From the NCBI GenBank assembly GCA_905372345.1, contig CAJPPE010000039.1:1-9565 (forward strand): 9,565 nucleotides of DNA, given 5' to 3'. Each line of letters starts with the position of its first letter. Position 1 is the stretch's first letter. This document shows, in pieces, positions 1 to 7,001 of the stretch. Source of the stretch: an uncultured Treponema sp. (GTDB lineage: Bacteria > Spirochaetota > Spirochaetia > Treponematales > Treponemataceae). Below the pieces are notes generated by a model. It was not told the DNA's origin, did no database searches, and worked only from the letters and a program-made list of their open reading frames with translations. A program made the translations under genes and the position numbers.

Positions 1-1175
1 TAAATAAATTTATAAATCATCCCATAAAAAATACAGCATTTATACTTAAAAATATTTCTGAAGGTGACGGAGATTTAACGGCAAGACTTCCGATAAAGGG
101 AAATGATGAAATCACTTCTCTGTCTCATTACTTTAATTTAACGATAGAAAAAATTGCAAACTCGGTAAAATCGGTTACTCATGATACCGAAAGTATGCAG
201 GAAGTCGGAAACGAATTAGCCGTCAATATGAATGAAACGGCAAGTGCAATCTATCAAATAAATGAAAACATCTCAAGCATAAAAAAACAGATGATGACGC
301 ATGCAGGAAGTGTTATAGAAATAGGTTCTTCACTCCAAGCAATGATGAGAACACTTGAAAATCTTGATAACTCAATAGATATTCAAACTTCTACGGTAGA
401 TGTTTCAAGCGAATCAATCAAACAAATGGTTGAAAATATAAAAGAGGTTTTCGGCATTATTGAAGAAAATATTAAAACTCTTGAAGAACTAAAAGGTGCA
501 ACAGTGAACGGAAAAACCTTGATTGCAGAAACGGTTGAATTAAGTAAGGCTGTAGATTCCAGCTCCGATATTCTTTTAGAAACAAGTGCAATCATTCAAA
601 ATATTTCAGCACAAACAAATCTGCTTTCGATGAATGCAGGAATTGAAGCCGCTCATGCAGGAGAAGCAGGAAAAGGCTTTGCAGTCGTTGCAGGCGAAAT
701 CAGAAAACTTGCTGAGCAATCCGGCGGTCAAGGAAAAAAGATAAACATTATGCTCAAGGATTTAAAAGAAAAGATAGATAAGGTAAATAATTCCGCCCAC
801 AGCATAGAAAAACACTTTGACAATATTTTTGCTCTTGTAGAAAAAACAAAGCAACAAGAGCATGTTATTATGAACGCAATCGATGAGCAAAATGAAGGGA
901 ATAAAAATATTTTGAATACAATGAGCACGATTGACGATATAACTCATAAAATAAGAGATGTATCACACGAGATGCTCAAAGGCAGCACATTGGTTTCCAA
1001 TGAAATGGATACCCTCTCTGCAATGTCGGACCAAATAGCTAATAGTATGAATGAAATGTCGGAGGGAACAACTGAAATAAATAAGGCCGTCCAAGAGGTA
1101 AATGAAATCACTCAAAAAAACAAACAGAGTATTGAAAACCTCTCATCGGAGGTAAAGAAATTCAAAGTAAACTAG
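1..1175 (+). CDS. Methyl-accepting chemotaxis protein, 5'-truncated by the window edge
   Basis: This is the cytoplasmic part of a chemoreceptor that passes ligand information to the CheA/CheW kinase array. The frame is open from position 3 with no stop, so the periplasmic sensor, membrane segments and most of HAMP helix 1 lie outside the window; 390 residues are visible. Residues 7-50 fit the HAMP connector and second helix (HPIKN, then [18 protein letters not shown]). A long heptad-rich coiled coil follows. The kinase-control tip lies at about 609-735: [20 protein letters not shown], then [18 protein letters not shown]. The tip carries NAG where almost all receptors have NAA. The C-terminus ends SEVKKFKVN, with no NWETF-like CheR/CheB tether. 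An in-frame ATG at 195 is not the true start because HAMP sequence precedes it. The stop is TAG at 1173-1175. The next gene starts 22 nt on and is probably co-transcribed. The ligand cannot be inferred. Confidence 0.95.
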   Translation, partial: NKFINHPIKNTAFILKNISEGDGDLTARLPIKGNDEITSLSHYFNLTIEKIANSVKSVTHDTESMQEVGNELAVNMNETASAIYQINENISSIKKQMMTHAGSVIEIGSSLQAMMRTLENLDNSIDIQTSTVDVSSESIKQMVENIKEVFGIIEENIKTLEELKGATVNGKTLIAETVELSKAVDSSSDILLETSAIIQNISAQTNLLSMNAGIEAAHAGEAGKGFAVVAGEIRKLAEQSGGQGKKINIMLKDLKEKIDKVNNSAHSIEKHFDNIFALVEKTKQQEHVIMNAIDEQNEGNKNILNTMSTIDDITHKIRDVSHEMLKGSTLVSNEMDTLSAMSDQIANSMNEMSEGTTEINKAVQEVNEITQKNKQSIENLSSEVKKFKVN

Positions 1176-1184
1176 GCCGGAAAA

Positions 1185-1190
1185 AAGGAG
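1185..1190 (+). promoter_or_regulatory. Ribosome binding site of the GNAT gene
   Basis: AAGGAG lies 7 nt before the ATG at 1198 and fixes that start. I see no promoter in the 22 nt after the chemoreceptor stop, which fits read-through transcription from the upstream gene. Confidence 0.8.
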
Positions 1191-1197
1191 AAAAACA

Positions 1198-1704
1198 ATG
1201 GTCAGACTTGCAGAATTAAAGGACTTATCAAGAATTGCAGAAATAAATGTTTACGGTTGGAGAAATACTTATAGGGGTATCATCGACGATAATTTTTTAT
1301 TTTGCGAGCTGTCTGTTGAAAAATCTATCGAGCGTTTAAAGAAAAAAATTAATACTCAAAACAGTACATCAAAATTATATGTTTATGAAGATGACAAAGA
1401 CGGAATAATAAAGGGAATGATGCTCACGGGAATGTGCCGGGACAACGATAAACCCGATAGTTTTGAACTTATGGCTATTTATGTAGAAAAAGCTTTTGAA
1501 AGGTCGGGCGTAGGTTCAAAATTAATTACTCATTTTCAAAAAGAAGGAAAAGAAGCCGACATACATGAATTATGTATCTGGGTATTTCAAGAAAACCGGA
1601 TTGCAAGAAGTTTTTATGAACATCACGGCTTTAAGCCGGATGGTAAAACACAAGTGCAGGAAATTTTAAAGGCTCCTGAAATGAGATATGTAAAAATAGT
1701 TTAA
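1198..1704 (+). CDS. GNAT-family N-acetyltransferase
   Basis: A 168-residue GCN5-related acetyltransferase, predicted cytosolic, transferring acetyl from acetyl-CoA to an unknown amine. The N-terminus (VRLAELKDLSRIAEINVYGW) is the usual beta1-alpha1 opening. Motif A is at residues 89-115: beta4 FELMAIYVEK, then the pyrophosphate loop ERSGVGS. The first loop position is Glu where the family pattern (Q/R-x-x-G-x-G/A) has Gln or Arg. Motif B is at 124-146: beta5 ELCIWVFQENRIARSFYEHH, followed by GFKPDG. The length is normal for a single-domain GNAT. Start support is the AAGGAG site. It follows the chemoreceptor by 22 nt and converges with prmC 31 nt beyond its stop. The WRNTYRGIID segment resembles the substrate-side region of small-molecule or antibiotic-type GNATs, but substrate cannot be assigned from sequence. 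Family call is strong; specific function is unknown. Confidence 0.93.
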   Translation: MVRLAELKDLSRIAEINVYGWRNTYRGIIDDNFLFCELSVEKSIERLKKKINTQNSTSKLYVYEDDKDGIIKGMMLTGMCRDNDKPDSFELMAIYVEKAFERSGVGSKLITHFQKEGKEADIHELCIWVFQENRIARSFYEHHGFKPDGKTQVQEILKAPEMRYVKIV

Positions 1705-1735
1705 GAAATCTGCTCATGTAAAAAAAACAATTTCT

Positions 1736-2716
1736 TTAAAAGCTGAACTTTGTGCACTCTATGACTCGGTCGTTTCCTGCAAGGTCTTTATGAATTTGAA
1801 CTTGAGGAAAACCTGCACTTCTAAAAATCTCGACAGCTTGGGCGGCATGGTATTCCCCTACTTCAACAAAAAGTTTTCCGCCGGGGTTTAAGCTTAAATA
1901 AGAGTTTTCTGCCAAGGGCGTAATTAACTCAAGCCCTTCAATGCCGCCGTCAAGGGCAAGGCGGGGTTCAGAGCGGCCGTCTTCTAAAAGACTTTCCGTA
2001 AGCTTTGACGGAACGTATGGCGGATTTGCAGTTATCAAATCGTAGCTTCGTTTTGCCTCCGGCACGCAGGGAAAAGAAAAATGCAGATCGGCTCTTACTG
2101 CAAGAGTCCTCTTATAAAGAGATTGAGGCAAAAGAGAATCCATATTCTTTTTACAAACTGTTAAGGCCTCCTCCGAAATATCCGCAAGAAGTAAAAAAAA
2201 ACTTTTATCAAAATAACTTTGAGCTCTTTGCGGTTTATCAAAGGCGTCAGATGTTTGGCTTAAACTCTCATAAAGCTCAGCCGCAAGGGATAGACCTATA
2301 CAACCTGAACCCGTGCAAATATCCAAAACAAAGAGAGGCTCATTTTTTTTTAACTTCTCCATTGCAAAATTTAAGGCATGTTCTACCAAGGTTTCGGTGT
2401 CGGGCTTGGGGATAAGCACATTTTCATTTACATAAAAAGTTCTCCCGAAAAAATCCTTTGTTCCGGTTAAATAGGCAATGGGGATACCTGAACTTCTTTT
2501 TTGAACAAAAGCTTCAAACTCATTCTTGTATGGTAAAAAATCAAAATCGGAATGAGACAATAACCATGAGCGCTCTTTTTTTAAGATATGGGCTATCAAA
2601 ATATCGGCATCAAAGAGAGCCTCATTCCTTCCGTATCCGTTCCTTGTTAAAAGGTGCGAAGAAAGAAAGGAATGAGCAGCAAAAAGACGGGCATCCTTTA
2701 CGGTAAAAAAAAGCAT
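1736..2716 (-). CDS. prmC: Peptide chain release factor N5-glutamine methyltransferase
   Basis: PrmC (HemK) uses S-adenosylmethionine to methylate the glutamine of the GGQ motif in release factors, speeding peptide release. The 326-residue protein has an N-terminal helical release-factor-binding domain (about 1-85), the linker LIPKPDTETLVE (101-112; usually LIPRPDTE), SAM-binding motif I DICTGSGCIG (132-141), the acidic ADIS (178-181), and the catalytic NPPYVP (231-236) that holds the substrate glutamine amide. It is longer than the usual 280 or so residues, mostly because of an insertion of about 20-24 residues at roughly 149-172, between motif I and the acidic strand. The start lies 6 nt beyond the prfA stop. 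The nearest GGAG is about 15 nt upstream, too far for a good Shine-Dalgarno site, so translation is probably coupled to prfA. The prfA-prmC pair is a common bacterial arrangement and supports the call. Confidence 0.97.
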   Translation of the reverse strand: MLFFTVKDARLFAAHSFLSSHLLTRNGYGRNEALFDADILIAHILKKERSWLLSHSDFDFLPYKNEFEAFVQKRSSGIPIAYLTGTKDFFGRTFYVNENVLIPKPDTETLVEHALNFAMEKLKKNEPLFVLDICTGSGCIGLSLAAELYESLSQTSDAFDKPQRAQSYFDKSFFLLLADISEEALTVCKKNMDSLLPQSLYKRTLAVRADLHFSFPCVPEAKRSYDLITANPPYVPSKLTESLLEDGRSEPRLALDGGIEGLELITPLAENSYLSLNPGGKLFVEVGEYHAAQAVEIFRSAGFPQVQIHKDLAGNDRVIECTKFSF

Positions 2717-2722
2717 TGAGCT

Positions 2723-3808
2723 TTATTTATGCTCCAAGTGATGATCCGCTGCCTTCATCATTTCTTCGCGGGCGGCGATACAGAGGGCATCGATTAATTC
2801 GTTGAGAGTGCCCTGCATGACCGCATCCAATTTGTAAAGAGTTAAATTTATGCGGTGATCGGTTACGCGGTTTTGCGGAAAGTTATAGGTACGGATACGC
2901 TCGGAGCGGTCGCCGGAACCGACCTGACTTTTTCTGTTTTGAGCCCGTTCTGCCTGCTTTTTACTTTCTTCCAAATCATAAAGGCGGCTTCGCAAAACAC
3001 GCATAGCCTTTGCCTTATTTTTAATCTGGCTTTTTTCGTCCTGACAAATAACAACAAGGCCGGTAGGTATGTGGGTAATGCGGACTGCCGAGTCCGTGGT
3101 ATTAACACACTGACCGCCCGGGCCGCCTGCACGCATAACATCGATACGCAAATCCTCTTGATTGATTTCAATTTCGGTTTCTTCGGCTTCGGGCAAAACC
3201 GCAACGGTTACGGCACTTGTGTGAATCCGGCCTGAGCCCTCCGTTTCAGGAACACGCTGAACGCGGTGAACACCCGACTCATAGCGGAGACTTCCGTAAA
3301 CATATTTTCCCGAAATGGAAAAGGTGATTTCCTTGTAACCGCCGAGCTCGGTTTCATTTAGGGATAAAACCTCGTACTTCCAGTTTTTCATCTCAGCATA
3401 GTGGGTATACATTCTAAAAAGATCGGCTGCAAAGAGGGCAGCTTCATCTCCTCCTGTACCGCCCCGGATTTCCATAATAATATTTTTTTCTTCCAGAGGA
3501 TCGGGCGGAATTAAAAGCATCTTGAGATCGGCCTCGCTTTTTTCAAAGGCGGCTTCAAGAGAGTGCAGCTCTTCCCTCGCCATCTCTTTAAGTTCGGCAT
3601 CGCTTTCTTCTTGAATGAGAAGTTTGGAATCTTCTATCTGCTTTTCGATAGAAAGATAGTTATCATATTCTTCCATCAATTTTGAAAGATAGGAGTGTTC
3701 CCTCATGGTTTCTTTATATTTTGCAACATCTTTGATAAGGTTAGGGTTTTCAACTTCTTTTTCAACTTCGGCAAGTCTGTTTCTTAAATTATCCAATCGT
3801 TCTTTCAT
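2723..3808 (-). CDS. prfA: Peptide chain release factor 1 (RF1)
   Basis: RF1 recognises UAA and UAG in the ribosomal A site and triggers peptidyl-tRNA hydrolysis. The 361-residue length is standard. Visible features are the N-terminal coiled-coil domain (1-100), [19 protein letters not shown] at 112-130, the RF1-type codon-recognition tripeptide PET (PxT class) at 187-189 within [16 protein letters not shown], the catalytic GGQ at 231-233, and the conserved C-terminal [20 protein letters not shown]. The PxT tripeptide separates it from RF2 (SPF). After GGQ the sequence is CVN, where E. coli RF1 has HVN. Start ATG 3806-3808 is preceded by AAGGA with about 6 nt spacing, and a promoter ends just upstream. 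prmC follows after 6 nt, so enzyme and substrate are expected to be made together. Confidence 0.98.
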   Translation of the reverse strand: MKERLDNLRNRLAEVEKEVENPNLIKDVAKYKETMREHSYLSKLMEEYDNYLSIEKQIEDSKLLIQEESDAELKEMAREELHSLEAAFEKSEADLKMLLIPPDPLEEKNIIMEIRGGTGGDEAALFAADLFRMYTHYAEMKNWKYEVLSLNETELGGYKEITFSISGKYVYGSLRYESGVHRVQRVPETEGSGRIHTSAVTVAVLPEAEETEIEINQEDLRIDVMRAGGPGGQCVNTTDSAVRITHIPTGLVVICQDEKSQIKNKAKAMRVLRSRLYDLEESKKQAERAQNRKSQVGSGDRSERIRTYNFPQNRVTDHRINLTLYKLDAVMQGTLNELIDALCIAAREEMMKAADHHLEHK

Positions 3809-3814
3809 AAAAAT

Positions 3815-3819
3815 TCCTT
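3815..3819 (-). promoter_or_regulatory. Ribosome binding site of prfA
   Basis: AAGGA on the - strand lies about 6 nt upstream of the ATG at 3806-3808 and supports the chosen RF1 start. Confidence 0.75.
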
Positions 3820-3833
3820 GTTATTAAGAGATG

Positions 3834-3862
3834 AGTATAGCAGTTTTTAAGGAAAATGTATA
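3834..3862 (-). promoter_or_regulatory. Predicted sigma-70 type promoter of prfA-prmC
   Basis: On the - strand, -35 TATACA (3857-3862) is followed by a 17-nt spacer and -10 TATACT (3834-3839). A TG one base before the -10 gives an extended -10 (TGCTATACT). The -35 matches TTGACA at 4 of 6 positions and the -10 matches TATAAT at 5 of 6. The expected start site lies near 3827, leaving a leader of about 19 nt that holds the AAGGA site. Confidence 0.65.
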
Positions 3863-4138
3863 CAGGGATTACAAAATCATATTTTGCTAAACGTTTTTGA
3901 GATTTTTTTGGATTTTTATTTAACCGCAAAGACACTAAGGGCGCAAAGAAAATTTGATGGTGTTTTGATGACATATTATTTCATTTTCCTTGGCGTTCAT
4001 CTTGGCGGTTTCTTTGAATCTACTCCGCCTATTTTTAAAAAGTCTATTCAAAAGCGGACTTTGAAAGATAGGCATTTGAAAAATTCTTTTAAGATTCGGG
4101 CAACTACAGGATATTCAACTATTAAAAGCAAATTAGAA
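3863..4138. other. Non-coding spacer between mal and prfA
   Basis: About 276 nt between the mal hairpin and the prfA promoter. It holds the inverted repeat at 3922-4010 and a smaller imperfect hairpin at 4043-4068 (6-bp stem TTCAAA/TTTGAA at 4047-4052 and 4060-4065, plus TCT/AGA outside a one-base bulge). Open frames exist on both strands (for example a 98-codon frame at 3884-4180, +). They lack convincing ribosome sites, resemble no family I know, and run through the repeat and the terminator hairpin, so I treat the stretch as non-coding. Confidence 0.6.
3922..4010. repeat. Imperfect inverted repeat made of GCAAAG-type units
   Basis: The left arm (3922-3952) begins AACCGCAAAGACAC and contains CGCAAAGA twice (3925-3932 and 3942-3949, 17 nt apart). 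The right arm (3984-4010), read on the opposite strand, begins AACCGCCAAGATGA and ends ACGCCAAGGAAAA, with CTTGGCG twice on the + strand (3989-3995 and 4001-4007, 12 nt apart). The arms pair imperfectly around a spacer of about 31 nt. AACCGCAAAG-like runs of this kind recur, as I recall, in the intergenic DNA of many unrelated bacteria, often reading as AKTLRAQRK-type peptides; that recollection is unchecked. Function is unknown. It could be a dispersed palindromic element or the scar of one. Confidence 0.55.
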
Positions 4139-4179
4139 TATAAGCAAGGAAGTTTGTATTTCAAAGTTCCTTGCTTATA
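4139..4179 (-). terminator. Hairpin downstream of mal, probable terminator of glmE-mal
   Basis: A perfect 13-bp stem (TATAAGCAAGGAA at 4139-4151 and its complement at 4167-4179) encloses a 15-nt loop that can add a TTTG/CAAA inner stem. It begins 15 nt after the mal stop. The - strand sequence after the hairpin is only moderately T-rich (TTCTAATTTGCTTTT), so it lacks a strong U-tract. It may work as a terminator or as a 3'-end RNA-stabilising structure. It can fold on either strand, but the only gene reading into it is mal. Confidence 0.6.
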
Positions 4180-4194
4180 ATTTATCAAAAGAAC

Positions 4195-5433
4195 TTACTT
4201 CCTATTGGCTAGGGCAACGATTCTGTTCATTTCGTTATTGATGATCATGTAGCCTTCGTCAACGCCCATACCGGGTTTTGCAAGCTGTTGGGCGGCTCCG
4301 GCTGCAACGGAACAGTTTACGATAACCTCAGCTGAGCGGTTGGTTTCGTTACATGTTCCTCCGCAATAGGCACCTACACCCTTTTCTTTGCAGTAAAGGA
4401 TAGCTTCAATCGTGTTATTGATTCCGCCAAGGTCGGGAGTTTTAATCTGAATCATGTGGCCTGCACGGTTATCGGCAAAGTACTGAATGTCTTCGAGGGT
4501 ATTGCACCATTCATCGGCAACAAGCTCTACCTTTACGCCGTTATCGTCAAGGCTCTTTGTGAGGGCTGCAAGTACCTGCATTTGCTTTTCTCTGTCGCCC
4601 ATGTCCATGGGGCCTTCGATTCTAAGTTTAAAAGGAGCGGCAGCTTCTTCCAATGTTTTAAGATAGGCCGTCATCTTGGGAACATCGTTATTTGTAAAGT
4701 CTCCGATTGTGCCGTATACGTCAATGTGGAAAATAGGATTATAGTTCTTGCAAGTTCTCATAGTTTCAACCCTGTTTTTAAGCCATTTAACATATTCCAA
4801 GAGCTTTTCGCCGTTTTTACCGGTTTTTTCTTCAACATTGTTAAAAAGACCGTGGGGGAGAACTTCTGCCTGCTTGATAATCATCTTATCGGCATTTAAG
4901 TAGCGGTCATCGCCGGACTGGGTAAAGATCGGGATTCTCTTTATTTGGCAGCCTGTCTTGTATTCTTTTACAACAACTTCGGCCATCGTTATGTGCTGGG
5001 ATTTTGCAACGGCATCAAGAATAGCTTGAGATATGCCGTAGCGTAGAGCCGTGTGCATTCTTTTTCCGTTTACCTTGTGCTCCTCAAATGTCTTAGCCAT
5101 TTCTCTGAAGTTTGTAATTTCTTTTCCTGCAAAGAGGGGCTTTATATCCTTTTCAATTACGGGAATAAAGTCCTTTGCCAAAAAGAGGGGATCGCGTCCG
5201 CCGGCTCCGGAATACTGTACGGCAGCACAGTCTCCATAAGCGACCTGTCCGTCTTCGAGAATAAACATAACGGAAATAGCTTCGCCTGCCTGTCTGATTG
5301 AGGTAAAGCCCTCAGTTACGGGTTTTCCCGTATAAAAAAATCCGCCATGACCTGCACCCATCTTGATAGCCTTTTGGTCATCAAAATAAAAACCTGTTTT
5401 GCCTTCTGCGCAAACAACATCAATAATTTTCAT
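4195..5433 (-). CDS. mal: Methylaspartate ammonia-lyase (3-methylaspartase)
   Basis: Mal eliminates ammonia from (2S,3S)-3-methylaspartate to give mesaconate, the second step of methylaspartate glutamate fermentation. It belongs to the enolase superfamily and needs Mg2+ and K+. The 412-residue product aligns nearly end to end, from memory, with the 413-residue Clostridium tetanomorphum enzyme. Key residues sit at the same numbers: catalytic His194 (VLPHGLF) and Lys331 (IQIKTPD), metal ligands Asp238 (FHIDVY), Glu273 (RIEGPMD) and Asp307 (VADEWC), plus Gln329 and Cys361 (CGGTCNETN). The start is MKIIDVVCAEG at 5433, with AGGAG 8 nt upstream. A start 17 codons earlier (5484) would overlap glmE and add residues absent from the family. 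The 19-nt gap after glmE implies one transcript. The enzyme looks intact. Confidence 0.98.
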   Translation of the reverse strand: MKIIDVVCAEGKTGFYFDDQKAIKMGAGHGGFFYTGKPVTEGFTSIRQAGEAISVMFILEDGQVAYGDCAAVQYSGAGGRDPLFLAKDFIPVIEKDIKPLFAGKEITNFREMAKTFEEHKVNGKRMHTALRYGISQAILDAVAKSQHITMAEVVVKEYKTGCQIKRIPIFTQSGDDRYLNADKMIIKQAEVLPHGLFNNVEEKTGKNGEKLLEYVKWLKNRVETMRTCKNYNPIFHIDVYGTIGDFTNNDVPKMTAYLKTLEEAAAPFKLRIEGPMDMGDREKQMQVLAALTKSLDDNGVKVELVADEWCNTLEDIQYFADNRAGHMIQIKTPDLGGINNTIEAILYCKEKGVGAYCGGTCNETNRSAEVIVNCSVAAGAAQQLAKPGMGVDEGYMIINNEMNRIVALANRK

Positions 5434-5441
5434 ATTTAATA

Positions 5442-5446
5442 CTCCT
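5442..5446 (-). promoter_or_regulatory. Ribosome binding site that decides the mal start
   Basis: AGGAG on the - strand lies 8 nt before the ATG at 5431-5433. It lies after the glmE stop (5453-5455) in transcript order and selects the shorter mal start over the in-frame ATG at 5484, which is inside glmE. Confidence 0.8.
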
Positions 5447-5452
5447 ATAATT

Positions 5453-6910
5453 TTATCGTTTAGCCGGTCTTCCAACGAGAACACCGGAACTTACTGCATA
5501 AACGTCATCAACCGACATTTGGAAGTCAACTTCTCTGTTATCGGCCTTGGCCCTCTCTTCAAGTTTTCCCCTGTTAAAGTCGAGAATGTCCTTTGTAAAT
5601 GGCAGATTTCCCGGCATTAGATAGCGGATACATCCGTCATTGTCTCTGGCAGGCATTACCTTTCCGGCATTGTACTGGGAAGGGGCAAATGGAATGTCGA
5701 TTACTCCGGCTTCAAAGGCCTTGATAGTGCCTTCAACCAAGTCTCCGCCTCCTATCTCATAGACTCTGTCCATAATACACTTTGTTTCTGCCTTGATAAG
5801 CTCAATTTCTTGGGCGAGTATTCTTGAATCTGGATAACGCTGCCCCTTCAAAAGGTTTAGAACCATCTTGGTAGCCTTGATACCTCCTGCATTTGCTTCT
5901 TTTGTAGGAATACCGAAAGCTTCATGCGGGGTTTTAACGATTACCTTTGTAGCTCCGGAAAGAGCGGCAGTGGTACTTCCTAGGGAAATAAGACCGTAGG
6001 CTCTGGACTCATCGGCAGGGAAGCCTCCCATCCATTGATGGAAAACAGTGGTAATGCACATATCCTTGTAGCCGAATTTTTTCATGTAGTCCTTTGTAAT
6101 TTCTCTTAAAGAAATAACGGCTGCAACGTCCTGTGTCATGTTTCCGCACATACCGTAACCTACGGTAATGCTCTTTACACCCTGCTCTGCGGCCAATAGA
6201 GCTTCGATAACGCCTACTGCAATAGCAACCGAAGGAGGAACGAGGGTTCCCGTAAGAGGGCCGAAGGGTTCTCTATTAAGGTGAACTCCGTTTTCTTCAT
6301 AAAATCCTACGAGGCGGTCGGCATATTGCCAACACATTATACTGTGTTCGATTGAAACGGCCTTTGCATAGGGAACGTTGTAGCTTATACCTCCGCCTTC
6401 GTTAGAGGTATAACCTCCGGCGTGAATAATCTCTGAAAGAAGACGGGCATCGGGGGTTCCGTGTCTTGCCTGTAAGGGAAGATTTACGGCTTCTAAAACT
6501 TGACGGCAGGGACCTACACCCCAGTTTACAACAGGGAAACCGTTCATAAGAGAGCGGCCTGCTTTTTTTGAAGCTTCAATACCGGCCTCGCCTTCTTCAT
6601 ATCGGTTTTGACGCGTATAAGCGTCAATGGTACTCGGTAAAAAGTCGGCTCCGCCTTCATCCTGTAAAAACTGCAATAGGCTGATGTGTTCATCCAAAAG
6701 GGGAACACCGGCTCGCGGCTGGGCCGTAGTGATACCTTCTTTGTCCGCTTGTTCAAGTTTGATTGCAAAGTTTTTTTCAGGCGGGATCTTCTTTAAATAA
6801 TCAATAGACTCTTTTAAGTCAACATCCTTTCCCGTGGGCCATGTTTGGAGAATTTCTTCTCGCATCTCCATAAACTCCCCCTCGGGTATTTTTTTATTTT
6901 TCCATCTCAT
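5453..6910 (-). CDS. glmE: Glutamate mutase epsilon subunit (methylaspartate mutase E)
   Basis: GlmE (MutE) is the large TIM-barrel subunit of adenosylcobalamin-dependent glutamate mutase, which converts L-glutamate to (2S,3S)-3-methylaspartate together with the small B12-binding subunit GlmS. The 485 residues match the clostridial subunit length. The substrate-binding arginines fall at the expected positions: Arg66 (QPRAG), Arg100 (DAYTRQN) and Arg149 (QARHGTPD). So do Glu171, Tyr177 and Tyr181 ([13 protein letters not shown]) and the cofactor-side Lys322, Lys326 and Glu330 ([13 protein letters not shown]). AGGAG lies 7 nt before the ATG at 6908-6910. mal follows after 19 nt. No glmS or glmL (reactivase) is beside it on either side, unlike the clostridial mutS-mutL-mutE-mal order, so those subunits must be elsewhere if the mutase works. 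Intact by every residue I can check. Confidence 0.97.
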   Translation of the reverse strand: MRWKNKKIPEGEFMEMREEILQTWPTGKDVDLKESIDYLKKIPPEKNFAIKLEQADKEGITTAQPRAGVPLLDEHISLLQFLQDEGGADFLPSTIDAYTRQNRYEEGEAGIEASKKAGRSLMNGFPVVNWGVGPCRQVLEAVNLPLQARHGTPDARLLSEIIHAGGYTSNEGGGISYNVPYAKAVSIEHSIMCWQYADRLVGFYEENGVHLNREPFGPLTGTLVPPSVAIAVGVIEALLAAEQGVKSITVGYGMCGNMTQDVAAVISLREITKDYMKKFGYKDMCITTVFHQWMGGFPADESRAYGLISLGSTTAALSGATKVIVKTPHEAFGIPTKEANAGGIKATKMVLNLLKGQRYPDSRILAQEIELIKAETKCIMDRVYEIGGGDLVEGTIKAFEAGVIDIPFAPSQYNAGKVMPARDNDGCIRYLMPGNLPFTKDILDFNRGKLEERAKADNREVDFQMSVDDVYAVSSGVLVGRPAKR

Positions 6911-6937
6911 ACTCTTGCTCCTAAAGTATAGTACCCC

Positions 6938-6966
6938 ATTGTATCACAAGGACTATATAGCTTCAA
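6938..6966 (-). promoter_or_regulatory. Predicted sigma-70 type promoter of glmE-mal
   Basis: On the - strand, -35 TTGAAG (6961-6966), a 17-nt spacer and -10 TACAAT (6938-6943), with TG one base upstream of the -10 (TGATACAAT, extended -10). Transcription would start near 6931, giving a leader of about 20 nt with the AGGAG site at 6918-6922. The short leader leaves no room for a cobalamin riboswitch. The spacer contains the palindrome CTATATAG (6953-6960), and TATAGT/ACTATA (6927-6932 and 6952-6957) flank the -10 as a loose dyad. Confidence 0.65.
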
Positions 6967-7001
6967 GAGGAGGAAATATGGTTTTTTAATTTAAACCTTT
7001 T

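Noticed and set aside
1703..1736. Shared bidirectional terminator between the GNAT gene and prmC
   Set aside because: AAGAAAT and ATTTCTT can pair over 7 bp, but the stem is AT-only, the loop is 20 nt and holds the A/T run, and neither side has a proper U-tract after the stem. Too weak to annotate.
2005..2415. Open frames on the + strand across prmC and prfA (for example 2005-2415, 2458-2706, 2855-3235)
   Set aside because: They are antisense to well-conserved genes, have no family resemblance, and reflect codon composition of the real - strand frames.
3789..3974. A 61-codon open frame on the - strand overlapping the prfA start
   Set aside because: It covers the prfA promoter, leader and first codons in another frame, and includes translated repeat sequence. 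No supporting ribosome site.
3884..4180. A 98-codon open frame on the + strand in the mal-prfA spacer
   Set aside because: It runs through the inverted repeat and into the terminator hairpin, has no good ribosome site, and its product resembles no family. The AKTLRAQRK-like stretch comes from the repeat itself.
5434..5484. Longer mal start, 17 codons upstream
   Set aside because: It would overlap the glmE coding end, and the added residues are absent from the methylaspartase family. AGGAG clearly serves the ATG at 5433.
6911..6931. Cobalamin riboswitch in front of the B12-dependent glmE
   Set aside because: The predicted leader is only about 20 nt and the spacer to the preceding gene is under 100 nt, too short for this riboswitch class. 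No B12-box-like sequence seen.
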